From the NCBI GenBank assembly GCA_038327685.1, contig JBBQLH010000004.1, positions 8,691 to 72,690 on the forward strand: a stretch of 64,000 nt of DNA, read 5' to 3'. Source of the DNA: DASQFQ01 sp038327685. Its GTDB lineage: Bacteria > Actinomycetota > Thermoleophilia > Solirubrobacterales > Solirubrobacteraceae. Shown piece after piece: positions 34,179 through 43,421 of the stretch (positions are counted from its first letter, which is position 1; each line of letters begins with the position of its first letter). The position numbers were made by a program, and so were the translations under genes. The notes beneath the pieces are model-generated. The model ran no database searches. It was given only the letters and a program-made list of their open reading frames with translations, and was not told the origin of the DNA.

Positions 34179-34774
34179 GCGAGACCGCAGAGTCGCCCCG
34201 GCGTACGCCGGGGCGGCCCCGCTCCGAGGCCTCGCACCAGGCGATCGTCCAGGCGACGATCGAGCTGTTGGTCGAGGCCGGCTACGGCTCGCTGACCATG
34301 GAGGCCGTGCGGACGCGAGCCGGCGTCGGCAAGGCGACGATCTACCGCCGCTGGGCCTCCAAGGAAGAGCTCGTGCGCGATGCGATCGTCTTCCTGCACC
34401 ACGAGTTCGACACGCCGGACACCGGCAGCCTGCGCGGCGACTACGACGCGCTCGCCACGACGGTGCGGGCGAGCGCGTCACGCGGCGGCGCCACCACGCT
34501 GATGCCGCGCCTGCTCGGCGAGGCCGCCAACGATCCGGAGCTGTTCGCGATCTTCCGCGCCAACCTCGTCGAGCCCCGCCGTGCGGCGCTGGGCGCGGTG
34601 CTCGAGCGGGCGGTCGCGCGAGGCGAGATCCGCGGGGACGTCGACCTCGAGCTGATGATCGACCTGTTCGCGGGCCCTGCGGTCTACCGGCTGTTGATCA
34701 CCGGCGGCGACATGTCCCAGATGTTCAGCGTCGACGCGCAGCTCGACGCGCTGCTCAACGGCCTCGCGCCTTAG
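34175..34774 (+). CDS. TetR-family regulator of the DHA2 pump
   Basis: 199 residues from GTG 34175 (4-base overlap). HTH: IVQATIELLVEAGYGSLTMEAVRTRAGVGKATIYRRWASKEELV, then a ligand-binding domain of the TetR_C_16/AcrR type with LMPRLLGEAANDPELFAIFR. It probably represses its own operon by binding the AAACG dyads near 32.6 kb. The 3' end overlaps the convergent deacetylase gene by 20 bases. Confidence 0.9.
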   Translation: MSETAESPRRTPGRPRSEASHQAIVQATIELLVEAGYGSLTMEAVRTRAGVGKATIYRRWASKEELVRDAIVFLHHEFDTPDTGSLRGDYDALATTVRASASRGGATTLMPRLLGEAANDPELFAIFRANLVEPRRAALGAVLERAVARGEIRGDVDLELMIDLFAGPAVYRLLITGGDMSQMFSVDAQLDALLNGLAP

Positions 34775-35570
34775 CCACGTCGCCCATCGGCGCGAACCCG
34801 GCGCCGAGCCCGCGCGCGTGCTCGACGAAGCGCTCGAGCATCGCAACCCGGTGGCCGCGGCCGATCACCTGCGGGTGCATGGTCACCACGAGCACGCCAT
34901 CGTCGACGTGCTCGTCCATCCAGTCGAGCTCGCCCGTCCAGATCTCGAGCACCTTGCTCGGCGCGGAGAGCCCGACGCGCGACGGGTCGAAGTTGAACTG
35001 GAAGTGCGGCCAGTCGTCGAGCTCGAAGGACATCGGGAGCTCCCACAGCCGCGCCTCGCGGCCGCGGACGAGCGGCTCCTGCCGTGACACGCGGTCGCCG
35101 ATCCGCGGCCGGTAGGGGCGGTAGTCGTCCGCCATCAGGCTCGAGTCGTAGAGGAAGTCGTGCTCCTCGAGCAGCGCGAGCGTCGACTCCGAGAGGTCGG
35201 CCGACGGCGAGCGATAGCCGAGCGGGCGCACCCCGAGCCGGTCGAGCGCGCCGAGCGCCCGCTCCATGTCGGCGCGCTCCTCGTCGGGCGGCTGCCCGCT
35301 CGGATCGACGTGGGCGTAGGAGTGGTGCGCGACCTCGTGGCCGGCCGTGAGGATCGCGTGCGACGGCTCGGGGAAGGACTCGAGCGTATGGCCGGGGACG
35401 AAGAAGGTCGCGGGCAGCTCGTGGCGCTCGAGCATCTGCAACAGTCGCGGCACGCCGACGCGCGCGCCGTACTCGCCGCGCTGCAGCATGGCGGGAGTCA
35501 CGTGCTCATAGCCGAACCAGACGGACATCGCGTCGAAGTCGAACGTCAGGCAGACCGTGGAGCGCGGCAT
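34755..35570 (-). CDS. Polysaccharide deacetylase (NodB-fold)
   Basis: 271 residues from ATG 35570; a longer frame upstream would run through the divergent gene. LTFDFDAMSVWFG holds the catalytic and metal Asp pair, HEVAHHSYAHVDP the metal His pair, LGYRSPSADLSE the Arg motif and VLVVTMHPQVIGRG the last His. The set matches the group of NodB-fold enzymes that includes peptidoglycan/chitin deacetylases and PuuE-like allantoinases. No signal peptide, so an intracellular amide substrate is quite possible. Its ATG overlaps that of the neighbouring amidohydrolase gene. Confidence 0.87.
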   Translation of the reverse strand: MPRSTVCLTFDFDAMSVWFGYEHVTPAMLQRGEYGARVGVPRLLQMLERHELPATFFVPGHTLESFPEPSHAILTAGHEVAHHSYAHVDPSGQPPDEERADMERALGALDRLGVRPLGYRSPSADLSESTLALLEEHDFLYDSSLMADDYRPYRPRIGDRVSRQEPLVRGREARLWELPMSFELDDWPHFQFNFDPSRVGLSAPSKVLEIWTGELDWMDEHVDDGVLVVTMHPQVIGRGHRVAMLERFVEHARGLGAGFAPMGDVAKARGR

Positions 35571-36924
35571 GGCCGCTGACCGTACCGTCGTGCTCGTCAA
35601 CGCGCGGGTGTGGGGGGCGGGGGACCGGCTGGCGATCGTGGGCGACAGGATCGGGCCGGACGACGCGGCGGGAGAGCCGGTCGACCTCGGCGGCGCGCGG
35701 GTCGTGCCCGGGCTGGTCGACGCCCACGTCCACTTCCCCAGCTGGGCGCTGGGGCGGCGCGAGCTGCGGCTGTTCGGCACGCGCTCGGTCGGCGATGCGC
35801 TCGAGCGGATCGAGGCCGCGCCCAAGCCGGCCGACGGCTGGCTGCGCGGGCGCGGCTGGCGCGAGGAGGAGTGGCCGGAGGGCGAGCGCCCGACGCGCGC
35901 GGCGCTCGACGCCGTCACCGGCGACGTGCCGACCGCGCTGCGGGCGCACGACGGGCACACGCTGTGGGTGAACTCCGCGGCGCTGCGGGCCGGCGGAGTC
36001 GACGGCGACGAGGACGGCGTGCTCCGAGAGCACGAGGCGTGGGACTTCTTCGACAGCTACGCCGCCGCGACCCCGGAGGAGACGCTCGCCGCGGTCCGCG
36101 ACGCCCTGCCCGCCGCGCACGCGGCGGGTGTCACCGGGGTGCACGACAAGGACGGCGCGCGTGGCGCGCCCGAGGCGTTCGCCGCTCTGCGTGAGGAGGG
36201 TGAGCTCAGCCTGCGCGTCTGGCAGTCCGTGCCCGACGCGGACCCGGCGCGCGGCAGCTACGTGAAGGCGTTCATGGACGGCGCGCTCGGCTCGCGCACC
36301 GCGCTGCTGATCGGCGGCGGTGGAATGCGGCTGATGGGTCCGGAGGGGCTCGCCGCGGTCATCCGCGGCGCCGCGGACGCCGGCATGCCCGTCGCCGTCC
36401 ACGCGATCGGCGACCTCGCCAACCGCGAGGCGCTCGACGCCTTCGAGGCGACGGAGGCGCTGTGGCGGCCGCTCGGGCTGCGCCACCGCGTCGAGCACGC
36501 CCAGTGCGTGCGCCCTGACGACGTCGCGCGTTATGCCCGGCTCGGCATCACCGCCTCCGTCCAGTACACGCACGCCACGAGCGACCGCGAGCTTGCCGCG
36601 CGGCTATGGGCCGACCGCCTCGGCCACGCCTACCCCTACCGGCAGCTGCTCGACGCCGGCGTGCGGCTGGCCGGCGGCTCCGACGCGCCCGTCGAGGCGC
36701 TCGACCCGGTGGCCGGGCTGCGCGCCGCCGCGGAGTGCGGCGTCTCCTTCGAGGACGCGCTCGAGTCGTTCACCGCCGCCCCCGCCTGGCTCGAGGGCGC
36801 CGAGCGGCGCCGCGGCCGGCTCTCACCCGGCTTCGACGCCGACCTCGTCGTGCTCGACGGCGACCGCGTGCGCGCGACGATGGTCGCCGGGCGCTGGGTC
36901 CACGGTCAGCCGCGCGCGTCGTAG
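35569..36924 (+). CDS. Amidohydrolase (YtcJ-like, amidohydrolase_3)
   Basis: 451 residues if ATG 35569 is used; GTG 35590 is an alternative because the ATG shares the CATG with the divergent deacetylase start. VVPGLVDAHVHFPSWALG supplies the metal-binding His-x-His, HTLWVNSAALRAGGVDGDEDG is the YtcJ substrate loop, YVKAFMDGALGSRTALL the bridging region (carboxylated Lys candidate), VHAIGDLANREALD and RHRVEHAQCV the second His pair, GGSDAPVEALDPVAGL the Asp. Hydrolyses an amide or related C-N bond; YtcJ substrates are mostly unknown. Confidence 0.87.
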   Translation: MAADRTVVLVNARVWGAGDRLAIVGDRIGPDDAAGEPVDLGGARVVPGLVDAHVHFPSWALGRRELRLFGTRSVGDALERIEAAPKPADGWLRGRGWREEEWPEGERPTRAALDAVTGDVPTALRAHDGHTLWVNSAALRAGGVDGDEDGVLREHEAWDFFDSYAAATPEETLAAVRDALPAAHAAGVTGVHDKDGARGAPEAFAALREEGELSLRVWQSVPDADPARGSYVKAFMDGALGSRTALLIGGGGMRLMGPEGLAAVIRGAADAGMPVAVHAIGDLANREALDAFEATEALWRPLGLRHRVEHAQCVRPDDVARYARLGITASVQYTHATSDRELAARLWADRLGHAYPYRQLLDAGVRLAGGSDAPVEALDPVAGLRAAAECGVSFEDALESFTAAPAWLEGAERRRGRLSPGFDADLVVLDGDRVRATMVAGRWVHGQPRAS

Positions 36925-37463
36925 GCGGCCCGCAGCCAGCCCTCGAGCTCGGCGTCGACGTCGTCGGGCACGGCGAGCGCGACGCGGTGGGTGATGCTGC
37001 CCGAGCCGAACGAGCCCGCCGCGAGCAGCCGCCCGCCCGGCTCCTCGCCCGGCAGCCGCAGCCCGACGTCGACGCGCGTGCGCGTGCTCGGCTGCGCGAG
37101 CGCGAACTGCTGGGGGCGCCCGAAGGAGACGTAGGTCCCGCGCAGCCCTCGCACGACGTCGTCGCCGAGACCCTCGATCACCGGTGCGACGCGCTCGTAG
37201 ACCGGCCGCAGCGCCGCCTTCGCGCCTGCGTACTGGCGGTCGATGAGCTCGTCGACGCCCGCCCGGATCGCGGCGCCGTTCTTCATCCACCACAGGATCG
37301 CCCCGGTGTGGTGGGGCTTCACGCCCTGCTCGACGAGCCATGCGCGCCGCTGCGCGTGCGGCGCCTCGGCAACGCCCGCCGCGCCGAGCGCCTCGATCCA
37401 GGCGTCGGCGCTGCGGCCGGTCGAGCCCTCGATCGATTCGATCATGTCCTGCGGCTCCGTCAC
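36906..37463 (-). CDS. DUF4287/DUF5655-type protein
   Basis: 185 residues. Residues 1-75 (STGRSADAWIEALGAAG, QGVKPHHTGAILWWM) match DUF4287; residues 80-185 (RPVYERVAPVIEGLGDDV, YVSFGRPQQFALAQP, THRVALAVPDDVDAELEGWLRAAYD) look like DUF5655, often found fused to it. Cytoplasmic, function unknown. It ends inside the convergent amidohydrolase gene by 19 bases and is only 1 base from the next minus-strand gene. Confidence 0.75.
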   Translation of the reverse strand: MTEPQDMIESIEGSTGRSADAWIEALGAAGVAEAPHAQRRAWLVEQGVKPHHTGAILWWMKNGAAIRAGVDELIDRQYAGAKAALRPVYERVAPVIEGLGDDVVRGLRGTYVSFGRPQQFALAQPSTRTRVDVGLRLPGEEPGGRLLAAGSFGSGSITHRVALAVPDDVDAELEGWLRAAYDARG

Positions 37464-37464
37464 C

Positions 37465-38229
37465 TCACGTCCCCGCCTCGAACGCCGCCGCCATCCCCTC
37501 CGCGCTCGCGCCGACGCGCTCGCGCAGCGCGCGCACGTCGGCCGCCAGCTCGGTCTGCTGCGCGGACTCGGTCGACGCCGAGACGGAGACGAGCTGCGAG
37601 CGCACCGTGTCGAGCTCGACGAGGATCCGCTCCATCTCCGAGAAGAAGCGCGCGAGCTGCTTCTCCATCCGCTGCAGCGTCGTCAGCTGCGTGGTGAGCG
37701 CCTCCAACAGCTCCGCCTCCGCCGGGTCGGCGCGGAGCTGCGCGATCCGCGCCTCGACCCGCTCCGGCGGCGTGTCGGAGAGCGCTTCCCACAGCAGCTG
37801 CGCCCGCGTCGCGGTCGACTCCATCGCCGCCACGAAGCGGTCGATCTCGTCCGCCACCTCGTCGTAGGGCAGCTCGGCGCGCGCGATCGCGTCGCGAATC
37901 CGCGTCTCGCGGGTGCGCGCCTGCTCGATCAGCTGCCGGATCGGCGGCGCGAAGTCCTCCGGCTTGCTGATGACCCGCCCGGCCTCGAGCCGCTTGCGGT
38001 GCTCCGCCCGCTCGCGCTCGAGCACCTTGCTCGCCGCGTCCTCGTCGAAGTACGTGCGCGCGGCGCCGGCGAGGTAGACCACCGCCGCGACCGGCAGCAC
38101 CCAGGTCGAGAGAAGGATGGCCGCGATCAGCATGACCGCCAGCAGCACGATGTTGAACGGGTCGAGCAGCGCGTTCACGATCAGCGCACGGTTGTAGCGG
38201 CCGCGGTCATAGGGAGCTGGCACCGGCAT
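37465..38229 (-). CDS. Membrane-anchored coiled-coil protein
   Basis: 254 residues from ATG 38229. Two N-terminal helices (FNIVLLAVMLIAAILLSTWV and VAAVVYLAGAARTYF) follow a basic YDRGRYNRALIVN stretch; the remainder is long alpha-helical coiled coil rich in Glu/Arg/Ala (LLEALTTQLTTLQRMEKQLARFFSEM and so on). No catalytic motif. It directly follows the SBP-VWA gene in the same direction with 2 bases between, so the two probably work together, perhaps at the membrane. Confidence 0.75.
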   Translation of the reverse strand: MPVPAPYDRGRYNRALIVNALLDPFNIVLLAVMLIAAILLSTWVLPVAAVVYLAGAARTYFDEDAASKVLERERAEHRKRLEAGRVISKPEDFAPPIRQLIEQARTRETRIRDAIARAELPYDEVADEIDRFVAAMESTATRAQLLWEALSDTPPERVEARIAQLRADPAEAELLEALTTQLTTLQRMEKQLARFFSEMERILVELDTVRSQLVSVSASTESAQQTELAADVRALRERVGASAEGMAAAFEAGT

Positions 38230-38231
38230 GG

Positions 38232-39926
38232 CTAGAAGAAGGACGAGATCGAGCGGTAGACGGACTCGATGTTCTCCGTCTTGCCCTCGTAGTCGAGTCC
38301 GCCCGACGCGGCGGCGATCTGCTTGAGGTTCGCGCGCGAGCCGCTCGCGCCCGAGGAGTAGGCGATCGTGAAGACGCGCACGCGGTTGGCGGAGTCGCCC
38401 TGGCCCTTGATGTGCGCGACGACCTCGTCGACGCCGACCTGCGAGTCCGTGTCCTCGCCGTCGGTGAGCAGCACCACCGCGTTGATGCGGTCGGTCGCCC
38501 TCTGCGCCCGGACCGCGTCGAAGGCCGAGACGGTCGCGTCGTAGAACGCCGTCCCGCCGTCGGCGATCAGGCTGCGCACGCGGGCGCGCAGCTCCTCGCG
38601 GTTCTTGCTCAGCGGCGCCGGCGCGATCAGCGGCTGGATCTTGTCGGAGAAGATCGTCAGCCCGACGGAGTCCTGCGGCTCGACGCCGCGGAAGAACACC
38701 TCGAGGCCGGCCTTGGCACGCTTCAGGCGGTCCTCGGTGGCCATCGACCCCGACGTGTCGAGCACGAGCAGGATGTTCGCGGGCTTGCGGTCGCGGCGCC
38801 AGGCCGTCTTGATCGCGGCCAGGACGCGCGGCTCGGGCGGTACGAGCACGCGGTCGGGCTGCTTGGGATCGGCGCCGTTGGCGGCGCTGATCGGCGCCAC
38901 CGGCGCGGTCGCCCGGTTGGAGGGGCGGAAGCCCGACCTGGCCGCGACCTGCGGGGTGATCTCCTTGGCCAGGTACTGCTGGAACGCCTTCGTGCCCGCG
39001 GCCTGCGCCGGCGTCACCCACGGCGCCTTGAGTGCGAAGAACGGGGAGTCGGAGTCGAACGTGCCCTCCTCGGGATAGATCGCGACGAGCTTGTCCCGAT
39101 CCCCGCGCGTGCGGTTGAAGTCGAGCAGCGTGGTCTCCTCCATCGCCACCGCGCTCGCGTAGCCCGGCCCCTCCTTCTTGAGCTGGTCCTCGATGAACAG
39201 GGTCGTGTCGCCGTAGTGCACGATCGAGCGCTCGATGTCGCGCACGCGCTTGCGCGCCTGGGCCGCGGCGATGTCCTTCTCCGTCAGGCCCTCCTTCTTG
39301 CCGGTCGCCGCGTAGTACTCGGCGACGACGAACGAGAGCCCCGAGGTCGAGAAGTCGGGGCTCGTGTGGACGAGCTTGAAGGCGCCGAACTCGGGCCGGC
39401 CGAACGCGGCCCAGCCCTTGCCCGAGGTCGAGAGGCGGAGGACGTCGACGAAGCCGAGCTTCTTCCTCGGGTAGCCGAGCGCGCGCGCCATCGGCTCCCA
39501 CATCGCGATCACGAGCGGCGTGCGCACGATCGAGGGCGCCTCGTCGGCCGTGTAGGGCTGGTCGGCCTCGAAGTTGAGCAGCCGTCCCCACAGCGACGAG
39601 GCGGGCGACCACGCCACCGGCTTGAAGCTGCCCTTGGCGATCCGGTTCTCGGCGTCGCCCGAGGCGGCGTTGATGCCCTTCACCACCACCGTGCGCCCGC
39701 CGGCCTCGCGGCGCTCGCGGTTGAACGACTCGATCAGCGGGAGGAGCAGCTTCTCCTTCTCCGGCGAGTAGGCGAAGGAGACCTGGATGGCGTTCTTCGG
39801 CGCCGGCGCACCGCTGTCGGCCTTGCCGCCCGGCTGATCCTTGCCGCCCCCGCCCCCGGCGAGCCACGCGACCGCCCCGACCGCGAGGGCGGCGACCAGC
39901 GCGAGCAGGATCTGGCCGCGTTTCAT
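38232..39926 (-). CDS. Solute-binding-protein / von Willebrand A fusion (secreted or membrane-tethered)
   Basis: 564 residues. N-terminal GQILLALVAALAVGAVAWLAGG is a signal or anchor helix. Residues ~45-340 resemble periplasmic solute-binding proteins of the SBP_bac_11 type (QVSFAYSPEKEKLLLPLIESF, GYPRKKLGFVDVL); residues ~375-560 are a VWA domain with an intact MIDAS: LLVLDTSGSMATEDRL, GTAFYDATVSAF (Thr) and LLTDGEDTDS (Asp). Such proteins bind a ligand or partner through a metal ion. Coupled to the coiled-coil membrane gene; role unknown. Confidence 0.85.
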   Translation of the reverse strand: MKRGQILLALVAALAVGAVAWLAGGGGGKDQPGGKADSGAPAPKNAIQVSFAYSPEKEKLLLPLIESFNRERREAGGRTVVVKGINAASGDAENRIAKGSFKPVAWSPASSLWGRLLNFEADQPYTADEAPSIVRTPLVIAMWEPMARALGYPRKKLGFVDVLRLSTSGKGWAAFGRPEFGAFKLVHTSPDFSTSGLSFVVAEYYAATGKKEGLTEKDIAAAQARKRVRDIERSIVHYGDTTLFIEDQLKKEGPGYASAVAMEETTLLDFNRTRGDRDKLVAIYPEEGTFDSDSPFFALKAPWVTPAQAAGTKAFQQYLAKEITPQVAARSGFRPSNRATAPVAPISAANGADPKQPDRVLVPPEPRVLAAIKTAWRRDRKPANILLVLDTSGSMATEDRLKRAKAGLEVFFRGVEPQDSVGLTIFSDKIQPLIAPAPLSKNREELRARVRSLIADGGTAFYDATVSAFDAVRAQRATDRINAVVLLTDGEDTDSQVGVDEVVAHIKGQGDSANRVRVFTIAYSSGASGSRANLKQIAAASGGLDYEGKTENIESVYRSISSFF

Positions 39927-39961
39927 TCAGCGGAACCTAACCGCTTCCGGATAAAGCGTCG

Positions 39962-41095
39962 CTACGCGATCTCGACGCGGCCGCCGTCGCCGACGCCGAG
40001 GCGGCGGCGCCCGCGCAGCAGCTCGAGCAGCTCCGCGCCCACGAGCTCGCGCCGCCAGCCCTCGAGCGTGCGGACGGACGGCTCGGGATCGCCGCGGCGG
40101 GCGGCGACGACGATCGGGGTGAGGTCGGCGCGCGCCGCGATCAGCTCGTACGCCAGCCCCGCCTCCTGCGCCCGCGCTCGCACGAGCGCCTCCGAGAGCG
40201 CGATCGCGGGCCCGTCGACGGATTCGGTCTGCAGGCGCTCGGCCTCCTCGAGGCGGACTGGCGGCGCCTCGCGGCCGCGCTCGATGGCCTCCAGCAGGTC
40301 GGCGCTGCGGCGGCGCACGACCTCGGGGTTGAGCCCGCGGATCTGGCCCAGGTCGCGGCGCCCCGTCGGCTGGCGCTTGGCGAGCTCGACCAGTGTCGGG
40401 TCGCGCACGATCGAGCCGACCGGGCGGTCCTCGCGCATCGCCGTGCGCTCGCGCCACGCGCCGAGCTCGCGCGCCACCGCGCGCTCGCGCGGGTCCAGCC
40501 CGGTGGCGCGCGGCAGCCGGCGCCAGACCTCCTGGGGATCGCGCTCGTCGCTCGAGTCGGCGATCGCGCGGCACTCCTCGCGGGCCCATTCGAGGCGGCC
40601 GCGCGAGAGCAGCCGCTTCTGGATCTCGTCGGCCAGCGGGAGCAGGTGCTCGACGTCCTCCTTCGCGTAGCTCAGCTGCTCCTGGGTCAGCGGCCGCGCG
40701 TCCCAGCGCGTGAAGCTCGCGGTCTTGGCGACGCGGATCTTCAGCACGTCGTGCAGCAGCCCGGTGTAGCCCGCCTGCGCGGCGAAGCCCGCGAAGCCTG
40801 CCGCGACCTGGGTGTCGAACACGTTGATGACGTCGCAGCGCCACTCGCGGCGCATGATCGCCACGTCCTGGCGGCCGGCGTGCAGCACCACCTGGACCCC
40901 CGGGTCGGCGAGAACGTCGGCGAACGGCGCCGGGTCGAAGCCCTCGAACGGGTCGAGCACCGCGATCTCGCCGCCGACGCAGACCTGCACGAGGCACAGC
41001 AGCGGCCGGTAGCGTCCCTCGGGCATGAACTCCGTGTCGATCCCGAAGCGCCCCTCGCGCTGCGCGCGCTCCGCCAGTCGCTCGACGTCGTTCAT
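39962..41095 (-). CDS. rnd: Ribonuclease D
   Basis: 377 residues. DEDDy exonuclease: GIDTEFMPEGRY (Asp-x-Glu), VLHAGRQDVAIM (Asp), and LSYAKEDVEHLLPL (Tyr and last Asp); HRDC domain around residues 210-285 with ELGAWRERTAMREDRPVGSIVRD. Trims 3' ends of tRNA and other stable RNAs. It is downstream of the SDR gene with an ATGA overlap. C-terminal tail (~residues 300-377) is longer than in E. coli but usual for actinobacteria. Confidence 0.93.
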   Translation of the reverse strand: MNDVERLAERAQREGRFGIDTEFMPEGRYRPLLCLVQVCVGGEIAVLDPFEGFDPAPFADVLADPGVQVVLHAGRQDVAIMRREWRCDVINVFDTQVAAGFAGFAAQAGYTGLLHDVLKIRVAKTASFTRWDARPLTQEQLSYAKEDVEHLLPLADEIQKRLLSRGRLEWAREECRAIADSSDERDPQEVWRRLPRATGLDPRERAVARELGAWRERTAMREDRPVGSIVRDPTLVELAKRQPTGRRDLGQIRGLNPEVVRRRSADLLEAIERGREAPPVRLEEAERLQTESVDGPAIALSEALVRARAQEAGLAYELIAARADLTPIVVAARRGDPEPSVRTLEGWRRELVGAELLELLRGRRRLGVGDGGRVEIA

Positions 41096-41955
41096 GCGCC
41101 CGGCTGGGGGAACTGGGAGCGCATCACGGCGTCCCAGCCGCGGTCGGGGAGCAGCGCGCGCTGCCCGAGCAACAGCCTGGCCGAGGGCGTGACGGTGTAG
41201 CGGGCGCGCGGCCGGCGCGCCTTGAGCGCCTTCTCGATCACCTTCGCGACCGCCTCCGGCGGCCCGCCGAGGCGGCCGACGGGACTGCCCTTCTCGTACA
41301 CGCTCTCGGTGGCGCGCGCGACGTGCGCGTTGAACTGCGCATAATCACCCTCGCCCGCGCTCGCCTCGGCCACGCCGCCCGACGCGGTCTCGCCAAACGA
41401 CGTCCGGATCAGGCCCGGCTCGATCAGGATCACGTCGACGCCGAACGCCTTGACCTCGAAGCGCAGCGCGTCGGAGATCGCCTCGACCGCGTACTTGCTC
41501 GCGTGGTAGAAGCCGCCGCCCGGGAAGACGAGCTTGCCGCCCATCGAGGACAGGTTGACGATCTTGCCCCAGCGCTGGCGGCGCATGCCCGGCAGCGCGA
41601 GCTGGCACAGGCGCACGAGGCCGAAGACGTTGGTCTCGAACTGGTCGCGCACCTTGTCCATCGCGACCGTCTCGACCGCGCCCGACTGGCTGTAGCCGGC
41701 GTTGTTGACGAGCACGCCGACCGCGCCGTGCTCGGCCTCCACCGCGTCGACCGCCGCGTGCATCGAGCCCTCATCCGTGACGTCGAGGGCGAGCGTCCGG
41801 CAGCCACGCGCCTCGAGAGCGCCCAGCGTCTCGGGCTTGCGAGCGGTCGCGTAGACGGTCCAGCCGGCGCCGGCGAGACGCTCGGCCGTCGCGCGGCCGA
41901 TGCCCGAGGAGCAGCCGGTCACGAGCGCCGCGCGGGAGGTGGTCGAGTCGGTCAT
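41092..41955 (-). CDS. Short-chain dehydrogenase/reductase
   Basis: 287 residues from ATG 41955; longer start not supported. Classical SDR: VTGCSSGIGRATAERLAGAG (TGxxxGIG), LDVTDE, NNAGYSQSG, catalytic Ser in VNLSSMGGKLVFPGGG and YHASKYAVEAISD (Tyr-x-x-x-Lys). C-terminal variation is like sterol/oxidoreductase SDRs. NAD(P)-dependent oxidation of an alcohol; substrate unknown. It is divergent from the acyltransferase gene with start codons that could share the CATG at 41953-41956. Confidence 0.9.
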   Translation of the reverse strand: MTDSTTSRAALVTGCSSGIGRATAERLAGAGWTVYATARKPETLGALEARGCRTLALDVTDEGSMHAAVDAVEAEHGAVGVLVNNAGYSQSGAVETVAMDKVRDQFETNVFGLVRLCQLALPGMRRQRWGKIVNLSSMGGKLVFPGGGFYHASKYAVEAISDALRFEVKAFGVDVILIEPGLIRTSFGETASGGVAEASAGEGDYAQFNAHVARATESVYEKGSPVGRLGGPPEAVAKVIEKALKARRPRARYTVTPSARLLLGQRALLPDRGWDAVMRSQFPQPGA

Positions 41956-41977
41956 GGAACTGAAACTATTGGAACCC

Positions 41978-43411
41978 ATGGCCGAGCAGCAGCATCTCGA
42001 TCGGCTCTCGGCGATCGATGCCGGCTTCTTGGCGCAGGAGAAGCCGAACACGCACATGCACATCGGCGGCCTCGCGCTGTTCGAGGGCGAGCCGCCCGGG
42101 CTCGACGCGTTCCTCGCGCACATCGAGTCGCGCCTGCACCTCGTCCCGCGCTACCGGCAGAAGCTCGCCACACCGCCACTTGACACGGGCCGGCCGGTGT
42201 GGATCGACGATCCGCACTTCAACCTCGCGTACCACGTGCGCAACACCGCGCTGCCGCCGCCAGGGGAGGAGGACGCACTGCTCAACCTGTGCGCGCGGAT
42301 CTTCTCCCAGCGGCTCGACCGGTCGAAGCCGCTGTGGGAGCTGTGGCTGGTGGAGGGGTTCAAGGATGGGGGATTCGCGCTCGTGTCGAAGACCCACCAC
42401 GCGGTCGTCGACGGCGTGTCGGGCGTCGACCTCTCGGCGGTGCTGTTCGACCTCTCGCCCGCACGAAGGCCGGAGGAAGCCGGCGAGCCGTGGGTGGCGC
42501 AGCCCGGGCCGACGAGCGCCGAGCTCGCCGCGCGCGGGCTGACGGGCGCGGTGCGCGCGGCGGCCGACGTGGCCACGGGCGCGCTCGGCGCGGTCTCGCA
42601 CCCGCCTGCCTCGGCCAGAGGCCTCGTCACCGCTTCGCTCGAGGCGCTCGAGCGCGCACGCGAGGTCGCAGCGGGCATCGGCGAGGTCGCGTGGACCGCG
42701 CTCAACCGCCCGCCCGACACCCCGTTCAACGTGCCGCCGGGCCCGCATCGGCGGATCAAGGTGGTGCGCGCGGGCCTCGACGAGTTCAAGCTCGTCAAGG
42801 ACGCGTTCGGCACCACCGTCAACGACGTCGTGCTCGCGGTCGTGACCGGCGCGCTCTCGTACTTCCTGCAGGCGCGCGGGCGCCGCACGGAGGGGCTCGA
42901 GCTCAAGGCCGCGATCCCGGTCTCGGTCCGCTCGGAGGAGCAGCGGGGCGCGCTCGGCAACCAGCTGACCCAGCTGATGGCGCCGCTGCCGGTGTTCCTC
43001 GACGACCCGATCGCGCGCCTGCGCTACGTCAAGGACGCGATGGACGGCCTCAAGGAGTCGCGCCAGCTGCTGGCGGCCTCGGCGATCGCCTCGCTGCAGG
43101 GCTTCGCGCCCCCGACCCTCCACGCGCAGGCGTCGCGGATGAACTTCTCCGGGCGCTTCTTCAACCTGCTCGTCACCAATGTGCCGGGCCCGCAGTTCCC
43201 GCTCTACGTGCTCGGCCGCAGGCTGTCGGAGATCTTCCCGATCCCGTTCCTGGCCGGCGAGCGCGCGCTCGCCATCGCGATCATGTCCTACGACGGCAAG
43301 GTCGGCTTCGGCCTGCTCGGGGACTACGACGCCCTGCCGGACCTCGACGTCGTCGCGGAGGGCATCGAGGCGTCGCTGGCGCAGCTCGTGGCGCTCGCGA
43401 GAGCGGCCTAG
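41978..43411 (+). CDS. WS/DGAT-type wax ester synthase / diacylglycerol acyltransferase
   Basis: 477 residues from ATG 41978 (MAEQQHLDRLSAIDAGFL, the usual family start; ATG 41954 would add 8). KTHHAVVDGVSGVDLSAVL is the HHxxxDG catalytic motif, followed by PARRPE; C-terminal ND motif region GTTVNDVVLAVVTGAL, NQLTQLMAPLPV and FNLLVTNVPGPQFPLYVLGRRL. Makes wax esters or triacylglycerol storage lipid from acyl-CoA. Single-gene unit; multiple copies are normal in lipid-storing actinobacteria. Confidence 0.93.
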   Translation: MAEQQHLDRLSAIDAGFLAQEKPNTHMHIGGLALFEGEPPGLDAFLAHIESRLHLVPRYRQKLATPPLDTGRPVWIDDPHFNLAYHVRNTALPPPGEEDALLNLCARIFSQRLDRSKPLWELWLVEGFKDGGFALVSKTHHAVVDGVSGVDLSAVLFDLSPARRPEEAGEPWVAQPGPTSAELAARGLTGAVRAAADVATGALGAVSHPPASARGLVTASLEALERAREVAAGIGEVAWTALNRPPDTPFNVPPGPHRRIKVVRAGLDEFKLVKDAFGTTVNDVVLAVVTGALSYFLQARGRRTEGLELKAAIPVSVRSEEQRGALGNQLTQLMAPLPVFLDDPIARLRYVKDAMDGLKESRQLLAASAIASLQGFAPPTLHAQASRMNFSGRFFNLLVTNVPGPQFPLYVLGRRLSEIFPIPFLAGERALAIAIMSYDGKVGFGLLGDYDALPDLDVVAEGIEASLAQLVALARAA

Positions 43412-43421
43412 ACTCCTCCCC

